Shown: positions 25,023 to 34,239 of the stretch, piece by piece
Layout: each line of letters begins with the position of its first letter
How positions within the stretch are numbered: the stretch's first letter is position 1
Assembly: GCF_000972785.3 (NCBI RefSeq)
Contig: NZ_CP011253.3
Span: 2,170,001-2,234,000 of the forward strand
Length of the DNA stretch: 64,000 nucleotides
Source of the DNA: Pandoraea oxalativorans
GTDB taxonomy: Bacteria; Pseudomonadota; Gammaproteobacteria; Burkholderiales; Burkholderiaceae
Direction: 5' to 3'
Translations under genes and position numbers: made by a program
Notes under the pieces: generated by a model
Databases searched by the model: none
The model's input: the letters and a program-made list of their open reading frames with translations, nothing else
Told to the model about the DNA's origin: nothing

Positions 25023-25880
25023 TCACACCGCCCGCGCTTCGTAATAGCGCGGCGGCGTGACGATCCCGTCCTGCGCGCGCACGATCTCCAACTCGTAGCG
25101 TCCGGCGAGGTGTGTCACGGACAGTACTGCATCGACCGCAGCGAGCGTATGTTCGAACGCAGCCCGCACCGTATCGCCCTTGAGCAGGCGCGCCAGAAAA
25201 ACGCCCGACGTCAGATCGCCGACCCCGACCGGGTGACGCGAGAAAGGGTAGAGCGGACGCGAACCGTGCCAGGCTTCGTCGCGCGTCACCACCAGCATGT
25301 CGAAGCGATCCGCAGGCTTACCGGTGTACTCCAGATGCTTGACGAGCACCATCCTCGGTCCGCGCGCGAGCAGGGCACGGCAAGCGGCGACGGCGTCGTC
25401 GAACGAATCGATGGGATGCTCCGAGAGCTTTTCGAGTTCGAGATGGTTGGGCGTCATGATGTCCGCCATCTCGGGCATGTGCTCGACCAGATACCGTTCG
25501 ATGCCGGGCTTGACCTGACATCCTTTCTCCGGATGGCCCATCACCGGGTCGCAGAGATATATCGCCGCCGGATTGGCCTGCTTGACGCGCTGTACCGCCG
25601 CGCGCACGAAGCCCGCCTGCTCCGGGGCGCCGAGGTAGCCCGAGAGCACGGCGTCGCAGTTGCCCAGTTCGCCGATGTCCGCGATGCCCTCGACGAGTCG
25701 CAGAATCTCGTCGCTCGGCAACGCCTGCCCCGTCCATTTGCCGTATTGCGTGTGGTTCGAGAACTGCACGGTGTTGATCGGCCAGACGTTCACGCCGAGA
25801 CGTCGCATCGGAAACTCGGCGGCGCTGTTGCCCGCGTGGCCGAATACGACGTGGGACTGGATGCTGAGGACGTTTTTCAT
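25023..25880 (-). CDS. pdxY: Pyridoxal kinase
   Basis: 285 residues from ATG at 25880 ([20 protein letters not shown]). A ribokinase-like enzyme that phosphorylates pyridoxal in vitamin B6 salvage. Characteristic segments: [50 protein letters not shown], and the anion-hole loop [15 protein letters not shown] with the catalytic Asp. The leader before the ATG is a run of C with single G breaks and has no Shine-Dalgarno; a TTG at 25910 would add [10 protein letters not shown]. It is convergent with fghA, and fusA lies upstream of it on the same strand. Confidence 0.93.
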   Translation of the reverse strand: MKNVLSIQSHVVFGHAGNSAAEFPMRRLGVNVWPINTVQFSNHTQYGKWTGQALPSDEILRLVEGIADIGELGNCDAVLSGYLGAPEQAGFVRAAVQRVKQANPAAIYLCDPVMGHPEKGCQVKPGIERYLVEHMPEMADIMTPNHLELEKLSEHPIDSFDDAVAACRALLARGPRMVLVKHLEYTGKPADRFDMLVVTRDEAWHGSRPLYPFSRHPVGVGDLTSGVFLARLLKGDTVRAAFEHTLAAVDAVLSVTHLAGRYELEIVRAQDGIVTPPRYYEARAV

Positions 25881-25951
25881 GTTGACGGGGGCGGGGGCGG
25901 GGGGCGGCAAGGGCGTGGCGCGAAGCCATCGCCCTTGCCGTTAGTCGATGA

Positions 25952-28045
25952 TTACTTCTTCGACGTCACGGCCTCGGCCACGTTCTTCGGGGCTTCGGTG
26001 TAGTGCTTGAACTCCATCGTGTACGTGGCGCGTCCTTGCGTGAGCGAGCGCAGTGAGGTGGAGTACCCGAACATCTCGGAGAGCGGCACTTCCGCGCGCA
26101 CGATCTTGCCGCCGCCCACGATGTCGTCCATGCCTTGCATGATGCCGCGACGCCCGGAGAGGTCGCCCATCACGTTGCCCATGAACTCCTCGGGCGTCTC
26201 GACTTCCACCGCCATCATCGGTTCGAGCAGCACCGGCCCGGCGCGGCGCATGGCCTCCTTGAAGGCCATCGAACCGGCCATGCGGAACGCGTTTTCGTTC
26301 GAGTCGACGTCGTGGTACGAACCGAACGTCAGCGTGACCTTCACGTTCACGACCGGATAGCCGGCGACGACACCGTTGTTGAGCGTGTCGCGAATGCCCT
26401 TGTCGACCGCCGGGATGTACTCGCGCGGCACCACGCCGCCCTTGATGGCGTCGACGAATTCGTACAGCTTTTCCTTGTCCGGTTCGAGCGTGATGACCAC
26501 GTCGCCATACTGGCCGCGTCCGCCCGACTGCTTGACGAATTTGCCCTGCACGTTCTCGACTTTCTTGCGGACGGTTTCGCGATACGCGACCTGCGGCTTA
26601 CCGACGGTCGCTTCCACACCGAACTCACGGCGCATGCGGTCGACCAGAATTTCCAGGTGCAGCTCGCCCATGCCGGAGATGATCGTCTGGCCCGACTCTT
26701 CGTCGGACTTCACGCGAAACGACGGATCTTCCTGCGCCAGACGGTTGAGCGCGATGCCCATCTTTTCCTGGTCGGCCTTGGTCTTCGGCTCGACCGCCTG
26801 CGAGATCACCGGCTCCGGAAACTCCATCTTTTCCAGAATGATGATGTGGTTCGGATCGCACAGCGTATCGCCGGTCGTCGCTTCCTTCAGGCCCACGGCG
26901 GCGGCGATGTCGCCCGCGCGCACTTCCTTGAGTTCCTGGCGCGTGTTCGCGTGCATCTGCAAGATGCGGCCCAGACGTTCCTTCTTGCCCTTGAGCGGGT
27001 TAAGCACGGTGCCGCCCGACTCGATCACGCCGGAATATACGCGGAAGAAGATCAACTGACCGACAAACGGGTCGGTCATGATCTTGAAGGCGAGTGCCGA
27101 GAACGGCTCGTCGTCCGACGGATGGCGCTCGATCTCTTTGTCGTTCTCGTCGTGACCCGCGATGGCGGGCACGTCGACGGGCGAAGGCAGGTACTCGATG
27201 ACGGCGTCGAGCATGGCCTGCACGCCCTTGTTCTTGAAGGCCGTGCCGCACAGCATGGGCACGATCTCACCGGCGACCGTGCGCTTGCGCAGCCCGGCCT
27301 TGATCTCGTCCTCGGTCAGCGTTTCGCCGCCCAGATACTTTTCGAGCAACGTCTCATCGGCTTCGGCGGCCGCCTCGATCATCTTCTCGTGCCATTCTTG
27401 TGCGAGGTCCTTGAGGTCGTCGGGTATATCGACGTACTCGAACTTCACGCCTTTCGATTCTTCGTCCCAGACGATGCCTTTCATCTTCACGAGATCGACC
27501 ACGCCCTGGAAGTGATCTTCGGCGCCGATGGGGATCTGAAGCGGCACGGCATTGCCACGCAGACGTTCGTGAATCTGCTTGTGTACGCGGAAGAAGTCGG
27601 CGCCCACGCGGTCCATCTTGTTGACGAACGCGATGCGCGGCACCTTGTACTTGTTGGCTTGACGCCAGACGGTTTCCGACTGCGGCTGCACGCCGCCGAC
27701 CGAGTCGTAAACCATACAGGCACCATCGAGCACACGCATCGAGCGCTCGACTTCAATGGTGAAGTCGACGTGTCCCGGCGTGTCGATGATGTTGATGCGG
27801 TGTTCGGGGAAGTTGCCGGCCATGCCGCGCCAGAAGCAGGTCGTCGCGGCGGACGTGATCGTGATGCCGCGCTCTTGTTCCTGCTCCATCCAGTCCATCG
27901 TGGCAGCGCCTTCGTGGACTTCGCCCAGCTTGTGATTGACGCCCGTGTAGAACAGGATCCGCTCGGTCGTCGTAGTCTTGCCAGCGTCGATGTGAGCGCT
28001 GATGCCGATATTTCGGTAGCGCTCGATGGGGGTCTTTCGGGCCAC
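25952..28045 (-). CDS. fusA: Elongation factor G, stand-alone copy
   Basis: 697 residues from a GTG at 28045, chosen because it gives the family N-terminus (V)[17 protein letters not shown] and has AGAGGTG upstream. GTPase that drives translocation and helps recycle ribosomes. All G motifs are intact: [37 protein letters not shown]. Domains II-V follow (GRGQYGDVV in domain IV). The neighbours pdxY and a chemoreceptor are not the str operon (rpsL-rpsG-fusA-tufA), so this is probably a second EF-G gene, as known in several Burkholderiaceae. I see nothing that marks it as a specialised paralogue. Confidence 0.96.
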   Translation of the reverse strand: MARKTPIERYRNIGISAHIDAGKTTTTERILFYTGVNHKLGEVHEGAATMDWMEQEQERGITITSAATTCFWRGMAGNFPEHRINIIDTPGHVDFTIEVERSMRVLDGACMVYDSVGGVQPQSETVWRQANKYKVPRIAFVNKMDRVGADFFRVHKQIHERLRGNAVPLQIPIGAEDHFQGVVDLVKMKGIVWDEESKGVKFEYVDIPDDLKDLAQEWHEKMIEAAAEADETLLEKYLGGETLTEDEIKAGLRKRTVAGEIVPMLCGTAFKNKGVQAMLDAVIEYLPSPVDVPAIAGHDENDKEIERHPSDDEPFSALAFKIMTDPFVGQLIFFRVYSGVIESGGTVLNPLKGKKERLGRILQMHANTRQELKEVRAGDIAAAVGLKEATTGDTLCDPNHIIILEKMEFPEPVISQAVEPKTKADQEKMGIALNRLAQEDPSFRVKSDEESGQTIISGMGELHLEILVDRMRREFGVEATVGKPQVAYRETVRKKVENVQGKFVKQSGGRGQYGDVVITLEPDKEKLYEFVDAIKGGVVPREYIPAVDKGIRDTLNNGVVAGYPVVNVKVTLTFGSYHDVDSNENAFRMAGSMAFKEAMRRAGPVLLEPMMAVEVETPEEFMGNVMGDLSGRRGIMQGMDDIVGGGKIVRAEVPLSEMFGYSTSLRSLTQGRATYTMEFKHYTEAPKNVAEAVTSKK

Positions 28046-28201
28046 AGTGCACCTCTTTTCAGACGGTGAGGAAAAAGAACGGGAGCAGCCATCATACTCC
28101 AATGTCCCGATACCTCGCTGACGGTCACATCGTCCGCAAGTCCAGCGCAGACGGGGCTTTGCGGCAAGGACGCAGACACGCGTCGCACGATGCCCGAGTG
28201 C

Positions 28202-28237
28202 AAAAAAGCAAAGCCCCGGCGGGGCGGCCGGGGCTTT
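28202..28237 (-). terminator. Terminator of the chemoreceptor gene
   Basis: Perfect 11-bp stem AAAGCCCCGGC / GCCGGGGCTTT at 28210-28220 and 28227-28237 with a 6-nt loop. On the minus strand it is followed by a T-rich run (GCTTTTTTG), so it stops the chemoreceptor transcript before fusA. Confidence 0.85.
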
Positions 28238-28306
28238 GGCGGTGAGGGCCAGGTCGACGTCTAGGCGACCACTAATGCGGCAGGCTGTGCCGCAAAGAAC
28301 GCGACG

Positions 28307-29953
28307 TCAGGCAACCTGGCGCTCACGCGAAAAGGCCAGTACGGCACCACGCGGGCCATTGGACGCGATAGCAGCGGCGTCGTCGTAACCGGCGTCTGCC
28401 GTGTCGCCGCCCGGCAGACGGAAGACCGCCACGGCCTCGCGCAGATTGCGCGCCTGATCTTCGAGGGAGCCAGCGGCCGCCGTCGCTTCCTCGACCAGCG
28501 CGGCATTTTGCTGCGTGACCTGATCCATCTGCATCACGGCCGTGTTGACTTGCTCGATACCCCCCGACTGTTCGCTCGATGCGGCCGAGATTTCACCCAT
28601 GATGTCCGTCACGCGCTGCACCGCCTGCACGATTTCCGTCATCGTGCGCCCTGCATCGCGCACTTGCGACGAACCGTCTTCGACCTTGCCCACCGACGTT
28701 TCGATGAGCGACTTGATCTCCTTGGCCGCCGCAGCACTGCGTTGGGCGAGGGTGCGCACTTCACCGGCGACGACGGCGAAACCGCGTCCCTGTTCACCGG
28801 CGCGCGCCGCTTCTACTGCCGCATTCAGGGCGAGGATGTTGGTCTGGAAGGCGATGCCGTCGATCACGCCGATGATGTCGTTGATCTTCGTCGAACTGGC
28901 CGCGATTTCCTGCATCGAGCTGACGGCACGTTCGACCACGCGCCCGCCCTCGCCAGCGATCTCCGAGGCGTTCGCCGCGAGTTGGCTCGCCTGGCGCGCA
29001 TTGTCGGCGTTCTGTTTGACGGTGGCCGTCAACTGCTCCATGGACGACGCCGTTTCTTCGAGCGACGCGGCTTGCTCCTCAGTGCGCGACGAAAGATCGG
29101 TGTTGCCCGCCAGCAGTTCGCCTGAGGCCGATGCGATGGCGGCGGTGCCGCTGCGCACACGTCGCACGATCTGATCGAGGCTTTCGTTCATGTGTTTGAG
29201 GGCCGCCATCAGTTGGCCGGTTTCGTCGCGGCTGGTGACTTCGATGCGGCTCGTCAGGTCGCCTTGTGCGACGCGCTCGGCCACTTCGACGGCGCGCGCG
29301 ATCGGACGCGTGATGCTGCGTGTCACCGAGTACGCTGCGCCGATGCCGACGACTGCGGCCACCGCGCCGAGCGCCACCAGCAGCCATTTGGCGAAGGCGA
29401 TGTCGGCGGCGGTGGCGGCACCCGTGTCGTCCACGATCTTTTGTTGCAACGTGACGAGATTGGCGGCTTCGGTCTGCATGGCGTCGAGTGCGGGCAGCGC
29501 TTCGCGTTCCACGAGACCGATGGCGTCCGCGCGCTGGTCGGCGTTCAGCTCGGCGACGACCGTGTTGCGCGACTTTCGGAACGCCTCGTTGTGCTGACGC
29601 AGGCTCGCGACCAACTCCTTACCGCGTACCGACGTCACATATTTATCGAGCACTTCCTGCGCCGCAGCAATGCGCCCGAGATTGGCGTCGATGCGCTCGT
29701 CGAAGGCTTTACGTTGCGCAGGATCCTGCGCGGTGGCGACCTCGAGTATGCGACGGGCGTTGCCGCGCACCATGGCGTCGATACTGTGGGCGGCGTCGGC
29801 TTTCGCCCACGCGCGGGTGAGCAACTCTTCGTTGGAACGTTCGATGGCGATGAAGCGTATCAGCGCAATGACGAGCATGGTGAGCAGCAGCAACAGCAGG
29901 GTGCCGAAGCCGATGGCCAGCCGGGTTCGGATCTTCAGGTCGGCGATTCGCAT
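28307..29953 (-). CDS. Methyl-accepting chemotaxis protein
   Basis: 548 residues from the ATG at 29953 ([20 protein letters not shown]), which has AAGGAG 9 nt upstream. Topology: first membrane helix about 10-32, periplasmic four-helix-bundle sensor about 33-187, second helix about 188-210, a HAMP domain, then the signalling domain. The signalling hairpin tip is the canonical [20 protein letters not shown] with [20 protein letters not shown]. The glutamate-rich methylation helices are present. There is no C-terminal NWETF-type CheR tether (it ends FSRERQVA). The ligand is unknown. Isolated from che genes in this window. Confidence 0.95.
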   Translation of the reverse strand: MRIADLKIRTRLAIGFGTLLLLLLTMLVIALIRFIAIERSNEELLTRAWAKADAAHSIDAMVRGNARRILEVATAQDPAQRKAFDERIDANLGRIAAAQEVLDKYVTSVRGKELVASLRQHNEAFRKSRNTVVAELNADQRADAIGLVEREALPALDAMQTEAANLVTLQQKIVDDTGAATAADIAFAKWLLVALGAVAAVVGIGAAYSVTRSITRPIARAVEVAERVAQGDLTSRIEVTSRDETGQLMAALKHMNESLDQIVRRVRSGTAAIASASGELLAGNTDLSSRTEEQAASLEETASSMEQLTATVKQNADNARQASQLAANASEIAGEGGRVVERAVSSMQEIAASSTKINDIIGVIDGIAFQTNILALNAAVEAARAGEQGRGFAVVAGEVRTLAQRSAAAAKEIKSLIETSVGKVEDGSSQVRDAGRTMTEIVQAVQRVTDIMGEISAASSEQSGGIEQVNTAVMQMDQVTQQNAALVEEATAAAGSLEDQARNLREAVAVFRLPGGDTADAGYDDAAAIASNGPRGAVLAFSRERQVA

Positions 29954-30359
29954 AGGGAGAGACTCCTTGTAGTGATTTGATGCCAGGACAACACGGATGA
30001 CGTGTAACTGTCGGCGTTTTCGAGGAGTGGTCGCCGGTCTGCTGCGTAAAAGCATCGGTACCCGGATCAGGCGCGACGCCACGCAGCTCACGCGCCGGGA
30101 GCGACACGTGTGACATGTCCGGCGACGCGTGACGGGGGGGATTCGATGAAGCCAGTCCGTCTGATTTCGTATACGACAGGAAATATGCGAACTGAAGGCT
30201 GCTTTTAGCGCGGCGGGGTAAACGACGAGTTGAGCAGAAAATCGGGACGCGCAGCGGGCGACGCTCGCGATGGCGACAAACGCCACGATTCAGGCGGCGG
30301 GGTGCAATGAGGCCGCCGAATTCGTGCGCTTCGATGCACCCGCGTGCGAGTTAGAGCTA
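29954..30359. other. Intergenic region upstream of the chemoreceptor
   Basis: About 400 bp between the end of the BNR-protein gene and the chemoreceptor start, both on the minus strand. It should contain the chemoreceptor promoter. I looked for a flagellar sigma-28 promoter and did not find a convincing one. No gene seen. Confidence 0.4.
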
Positions 30360-31523
30360 TCACACAAAACGCACGGCATAGATCGGCGGCAAGTGAGCCG
30401 ACAGCGATTGCCATTGCTCGCCCGCGTTGTCGCTGATCCATAGCGCGCCGGTGGTCGAACCCATCGCGAGCGTGCGACCGGTGGCGTCGATGTCGAGTCC
30501 GTGCCGGTAGATAAGATCGTAGGAGGGCGTCTCCGGCAAACCGTGCGAGAGCGCGGTGAACGACTCGCCACCATCGCGTGTGCGTGTGACGACGAGACGC
30601 GCGTCGACGGGAATGCGGCATGCGTCGCGCTGCGCGGGCGCAAACCACGCGACGTCGGGGTCATGCGGATCGACCGCCACTGCGAAGCCGAAACTCGACG
30701 GTGCCGCCTGAATGCGTCGCCACGTCGCGCCGTAGTCGAGGGTGCGGAAGATGCCGTTGTGATGTTGGGCCCACAACGCATTGGGGGCGTCGCGACACTG
30801 CACGAGACGGTGAACGTCCTGCGCATTCGGATCGAGTCGTCGCTCGGGCGGCATGTAGTCGGCTTCCATGCCCGATGCGGCGAGCGCCCAAGTCTGACCA
30901 TCGTCGCGCGTGCGCCAGACGCCGCCCGTCGACACGGCGACCATCACCTGTCGGCTGTCGTGCGGATCGATGCAGATCGAATGGATGCCCGCGTGATCGT
31001 AGCCGCCGCCCATCCATTCGGCACGTTCCGGCCGATCCCACAAACTCTCGATCAGTTGCCAGCTTTGCCCGTGATCGCGTGAGCGAAACAGGCCGCCGGG
31101 AATGGTGCCTGCCCACAGCACGCCGGGTGCGTCGGGGCCTGCCGCTTCGAGGGACCAGAGAAGCGCCACCGAAGGCGCTTGTGTCGCTTGTGTCGCTTGT
31201 GCCGCTTGCGCCGCTTGTGCCGCCGATGCGGCGGGCTCGGACGGCGGGGCTTGCGTATCGGATGCTTGCGCGAACGCGGGCGGCGCCAGTTCCGTCCACG
31301 TGCTTGCGTCACGCGCGCGGCACCAAAGCTTCACGCCGAAGTGACCGAGGTTGAGCGCCGCGTAGTCCGTGCCGTCGCGGGCGTCGTGCAACACCATGCT
31401 GACCGGCTCGCCGGGAAAGTCCGGTGTACTCGACGTCAAGCGCCATTCGGCGCCTTCACGCTGCCATGTGAACAAACCCTTGCGTGTGGCGACCAGGAGG
31501 GTGGCGCCAATGACGTGTTCCAT
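30360..31523 (-). CDS. BNR/Asp-box beta-propeller protein (sialidase-like fold)
   Basis: 387 residues, no signal peptide. At least five Asp-box turns are visible: SRDHGQSW, TRDDGQTW, TLDYGATW, TRDGGESF and SDNAGEQW, each capping a propeller blade. The catalytic residues of true sialidases (Arg triad, Tyr/Glu) are not evident, so an enzyme role is doubtful despite the usual label. Residues about 101-118 are an AQA/TQA tandem made by a 9-bp DNA repeat and form an inserted loop. The MoaD/ThiS-like gene lies 12 bp upstream on the same strand, a recurrent pairing in proteobacteria whose purpose is not known to me. Confidence 0.85.
   Translation of the reverse strand: MEHVIGATLLVATRKGLFTWQREGAEWRLTSSTPDFPGEPVSMVLHDARDGTDYAALNLGHFGVKLWCRARDASTWTELAPPAFAQASDTQAPPSEPAASAAQAAQAAQATQATQAPSVALLWSLEAAGPDAPGVLWAGTIPGGLFRSRDHGQSWQLIESLWDRPERAEWMGGGYDHAGIHSICIDPHDSRQVMVAVSTGGVWRTRDDGQTWALAASGMEADYMPPERRLDPNAQDVHRLVQCRDAPNALWAQHHNGIFRTLDYGATWRRIQAAPSSFGFAVAVDPHDPDVAWFAPAQRDACRIPVDARLVVTRTRDGGESFTALSHGLPETPSYDLIYRHGLDIDATGRTLAMGSTTGALWISDNAGEQWQSLSAHLPPIYAVRFV
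31176..31220. repeat. Five 9-bp tandem repeats inside the BNR gene
   Basis: Units CGCTTGTGT, CGCTTGTGT, CGCTTGTGC, CGCTTGCGC, CGCTTGTGC. They encode the AQA/TQA run and keep the frame when copy number changes. Confidence 0.85.
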
Positions 31524-31535
31524 GTTGTCTCTCCC

Positions 31536-31805
31536 TCATCCGCCCGAAAGCGCCTGCGCGACGTAGATGCTGCTCGCACCGGTCAGTGCATCGCCCAGGG
31601 TGTGACGATCGCGAATCAGCCGACCGTCCACAAAGACGGCGACATGCGGGCGCAAACGTCCCTGATCGTTGAACAGATAACCGCGCAGGGCAGGGGTCTG
31701 CGCCACACATTGCGCCAGCGCGTCGTGCACGTTCAAGCCCTCGACGTGTTGTTCGTCGACGGGCACATGACGCTGTATTGCGGGCGCAAAGATGACGGTC
31801 GCCAT
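31536..31805 (-). CDS. MoaD/ThiS-family ubiquitin-like protein
   Basis: 89 residues from ATG at 31805 (MATVIFAPAIQRHVPVDEQH). A beta-grasp fold is suggested by the strand LRGYLFNDQGRLRPHVAVFV and the DRHTLGDALTGASSIYVAQA end. It finishes in Ser-Gly-Gly, the tail needed for adenylation and thiocarboxylation in sulfur carriers. No moa, thi or E1-like partner is near; the only neighbour is the BNR propeller protein 12 bp downstream. A sulfur-carrier or protein-modifier role is inferred. Confidence 0.85.
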   Translation of the reverse strand: MATVIFAPAIQRHVPVDEQHVEGLNVHDALAQCVAQTPALRGYLFNDQGRLRPHVAVFVDGRLIRDRHTLGDALTGASSIYVAQALSGG

Positions 31806-32213
31806 GTCGGGCTCGTGGGTGTTTTGTAAGTCGTGGCTCGCTTGTGCGTTGTCTTGCTGCCGACAAACGTTCGAAAGATTTGCGTGTGCGGCCATCCATC
31901 GTCGGCAGTCAGACTTGCAGTGTAGACAATGAGGATCAACTGCGGCGGAAGCGTCCCGGATTCATGCGCGAGTGTTGCGTGTGCGCCGCGCTATGTATGC
32001 CGGGAAATAACGTATGTTGCGGACGAGCGCGATATGCGGGGCGCGATTTGGTGTCCTTTGCATGACGGCCGACGAGTTTCGATGCGCGTGAAGCGTGATC
32101 GTAGGGTGCGGCCTCGCATATCGGACACTCCCCAACCCCATTCACCCCGTTATGTTTCACCATTATCGGAGTGCCCGCGAGTGCGGTGCCGCAACCGAAA
32201 CCAGGAGGACACA
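31806..32213. other. Divergent intergenic region
   Basis: About 410 bp between the minus-strand MoaD-like gene and the plus-strand gene at 32214. It must hold both promoters. The ORFs crossing it have no ribosome sites. No RNA gene or repeat seen. Confidence 0.4.
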
Positions 32214-32612
32214 ATGGCGAGAGCGAAAGGAAAGGACATCGGGATGGGACGTTGGCCGGAAAGCGCGGCCAAGCGTCAATGGCGTTTGCACAAGGAAGGC
32301 GAGCCGTCGTCCAAGGAAGACCCGACGGTACGGCGTCCGCCTGAACTGGCGAAGTGCGAAGGGCATTTCGTCTGGAGCGTGCGACAGGCGGCCTTCATCG
32401 GTCGCGACGACGATACGCGTGACACTCGTGAATCGCGCGATTCGCGGGGCCTGCCCAAAGGCGGCGTGCGTCACTATGTGCCCTGTACGGCGCACGCGCA
32501 ACGCTATGGCAGCGTGGCGCAAGCGAGGGCGGCGGGAGATACGCTGGTGGGCGACGTGCTCATCATGTACGGCTACGCCGCCAACGGCCCGCTATACATC
32601 GTAGGGCGATGA
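32214..32612 (+). CDS. Hypothetical basic protein
   Basis: 132 residues. The ATG at 32214 has a perfect AGGAGG nearby (AGGAGGACACA), which fixes the start; the longer upstream frame is ignored. Lys/Arg-rich N-terminus (MARAKGKDIGMGRWPESAAK), a middle part with Asp/Arg repeats (DDDTRDTRESRDSRG) and a C-terminus LIMYGYAANGPLYIVGR. No signal peptide, helix hairpin or known domain. The basic character could mean nucleic-acid binding, but this is a guess. Confidence 0.65.
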   Translation: MARAKGKDIGMGRWPESAAKRQWRLHKEGEPSSKEDPTVRRPPELAKCEGHFVWSVRQAAFIGRDDDTRDTRESRDSRGLPKGGVRHYVPCTAHAQRYGSVAQARAAGDTLVGDVLIMYGYAANGPLYIVGR

Positions 32613-32685
32613 CGGTGTAGCCGATCCGGGTGCGCGGACCGGCATGGTTGGGCGGCGACGGATCGATTCGGCGGGTTGCTTGGGA

Positions 32686-32874
32686 TCACTTGCCGAGTTC
32701 GTGGCCGATCACGCCGCCGACGACGGCGCCGCCGATGGTGCCGGCGGTGCTGCCACCGGTGGCTTCGTGACCGATGACGCCGCCTGCCGCTGCGCCACCC
32801 AGCGTGCACCCGATGATGGACGAACCCATCGCAAGCGCGGTGATGACAACGAGAATCGACTTGGCCATTTTCAT
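32686..32874 (-). CDS. Glycine-zipper lipoprotein (OsmB-like)
   Basis: 62 residues. Signal peptide MKMAKSILVVITALAMGSSI ends in a lipobox (SIIGC), so the mature protein starts at Cys and is lipid-anchored. The rest is a glycine zipper: LGGAAAGGVIGHEATGGSTA, then GTIGGAVVGGVIGHELGK. Similar small outer-membrane lipoproteins are induced by osmotic or envelope stress. Which leaflet it faces is not shown by sequence. Confidence 0.85.
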   Translation of the reverse strand: MKMAKSILVVITALAMGSSIIGCTLGGAAAGGVIGHEATGGSTAGTIGGAVVGGVIGHELGK

Positions 32875-33011
32875 GATGCGTCTCCTGTAGCAATTGCCGG
32901 GCGCGCTTTGCGCGGCAGCACGACCTCAGCGTAGTGCGCAGGTGTTTTGCGCACTATCGGCAGCGACTGAATCGGCTGTAGGAATCGGACGACATGGAGC
33001 GAGGCTTCGGG

Positions 33012-33599
33012 CTACCGGCCCATGAGCCATCCGACGACGCCCGCCCGATGGCCTGACACCATGCGACTGACTTGATGCAGAACACAGCTAGGAAAAGCCA
33101 CCACGCTCCCTCTTGCCCGAAACGCCGGATCGATTAGCTCGGCATGGCTCGCATCCCGGAGCATAAAGTCGCCCCCTTCGTAACTTCCCCCGTCAGAGAG
33201 CATGATGATCACCGTCACGACTCTTCGCGGTGGTGTGGGAGCGGCGTGTGGTTGATCCGCGCCAGGGGCGCTGTCGCGATGCCAGTTGAAGAAGTCACCC
33301 GCTTCGTAAGTGCTGAATTGTGTGCCCTGCATTTCGGCGATGTCGTACTGCCAGAGGTCGCGGTTTGCGAGACATCCGTAATGAAGGCAGATCTGAGAAA
33401 TCCAGTGGGCTTTGTCGAAGAATCCGACTTTCGCTTTTCTGACCTTGTCGTTGTGCACGAGGCCGGAGGTCGCGGATACGACAGCGGCGTCCGATAAAGT
33501 GATCGCACGTCCGGTGTCGTACAAAAGGTCACAGAATTCGTCGGGCAGGTGCGATGGCCATACGCGATAGAGCGCGGGTGGATGGGGCGGGCGTGTCAT
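33012..33599 (-). CDS. 2-oxoglutarate/Fe(II)-dependent oxygenase
   Basis: 195 residues. The double-stranded beta-helix metal triad is visible: His107 and Asp109 in FFNWHRDS, and His175 in FPSCVLHQVSRM, with Arg185 (GHRAGV) placed to bind 2-oxoglutarate. The order fits the prolyl-4-hydroxylase/PKHD group. Substrate unknown; small stand-alone members often hydroxylate proteins or free amino acids. The start ATG has a modest site (CCAGGG). Confidence 0.88.
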   Translation of the reverse strand: MTRPPHPPALYRVWPSHLPDEFCDLLYDTGRAITLSDAAVVSATSGLVHNDKVRKAKVGFFDKAHWISQICLHYGCLANRDLWQYDIAEMQGTQFSTYEAGDFFNWHRDSAPGADQPHAAPTPPRRVVTVIIMLSDGGSYEGGDFMLRDASHAELIDPAFRARGSVVAFPSCVLHQVSRMVSGHRAGVVGWLMGR

Positions 33600-33782
33600 C
33601 CCTGGTCCTCGAGAGCGTGCGGTGGCGGCCCTTCGGCAAGGGGCTTAAGCGTGCCACGCAGTGTATGAGCACACTCGGCGCCGCGAAGCACATGCGCGCT
33701 TTTTTCGGGAGGATGTCAGGGGGAATCCGATGCTCACTTCCCAAGGGCCGGATCACGCCTGGCGAAGTTTCGCGTGGAAACG

Positions 33783-33812
33783 AAAAAGGGTCTGCAAGCG
33801 CAGACCCTTTTT
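33783..33812 (-). terminator. Terminator after tRNA-Lys copy 1
   Basis: Perfect 13-bp inverted repeat AAAAAGGGTCTGC / GCAGACCCTTTTT with loop AAGC. Works in both directions; on the minus strand it ends the last tRNA-Lys transcript. Confidence 0.9.
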
Positions 33813-33827
33813 CGTTACATCAATACT

Positions 33828-33903
33828 TGGTGGGGCGTGAGTGACTCGAACACTCGACCTACGGATTAAGAGTCCGCTGCTCTACCAACTGAGCTAACGC
33901 CCC
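33828..33903 (-). tRNA. tRNA-Lys (anticodon CTT), copy 1
   Basis: 76 nt with encoded CCA. Acceptor GGGGCGT, D arm AGCTCAGTTGGTAGAGC, anticodon loop CTCTTAA (anticodon CTT, reads AAG), T loop GTTCGAGTC. The mature sequence is identical in all three tandem copies. Confidence 0.97.
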
Positions 33904-33918
33904 GGTGCGACCGGGAAC

Positions 33919-33943
33919 AAAAAAGGCTGCAAGCGTCGCAGCC
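33919..33943 (-). terminator. Terminator after tRNA-Lys copy 2
   Basis: Stem GGCTGC / GCAGCC with a 7-nt loop, followed by T6 on the minus strand. It sits between tRNA copies 2 and 1. Confidence 0.8.
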
Positions 33944-33957
33944 TTCCTGTAATGCTG

Positions 33958-34033
33958 TGGTGGGGCGTGAGTGACTCGAACACTCGACCTACGGATTAAG
34001 AGTCCGCTGCTCTACCAACTGAGCTAACGCCCC
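33958..34033 (-). tRNA. tRNA-Lys (anticodon CTT), copy 2
   Basis: 76 nt, identical to copy 1, CCA encoded. Spacing to copy 1 is 54 bp and includes a terminator. Confidence 0.97.
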
Positions 34034-34048
34034 GATGCTACCGGGAAT

Positions 34049-34080
34049 AAAAAAGGCTGCACGGCATCGCAGCCTTTTTT
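34049..34080 (-). terminator. Terminator after tRNA-Lys copy 3
   Basis: Perfect 12-bp inverted repeat AAAAAAGGCTGC / GCAGCCTTTTTT with an 8-nt loop. It sits between tRNA copies 3 and 2 and is closely related to the hairpin at 33919-33943. Confidence 0.9.
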
Positions 34081-34091
34081 AACAATTCGTT

Positions 34092-34167
34092 TGGTGGGGC
34101 GTGAGTGACTCGAACACTCGACCTACGGATTAAGAGTCCGCTGCTCTACCAACTGAGCTAACGCCCC
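34092..34167 (-). tRNA. tRNA-Lys (anticodon CTT), copy 3
   Basis: 76 nt, identical to copies 1 and 2. It is the first in the direction of transcription. Confidence 0.97.
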
Positions 34168-34239
34168 AACGAGACCGAGATAATATCGGCTCTTCCGCAT
34201 GGGGTCAACCCTTAATGGTGAAAATCCGCAAAAAAGGTC

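Noticed and set aside
26135..28069. 644-codon open frame antisense to fusA
   Set aside because: It is the mirror of the GC-rich EF-G gene, has no ribosome site and a His/Arg/Val-rich composition typical of antisense shadows. EF-G motifs leave no doubt about the true strand.
30360..31523. BNR-repeat protein as a functional sialidase
   Set aside because: Asp-boxes alone only show a propeller. No secretion signal or sialidase Arg triad is evident.
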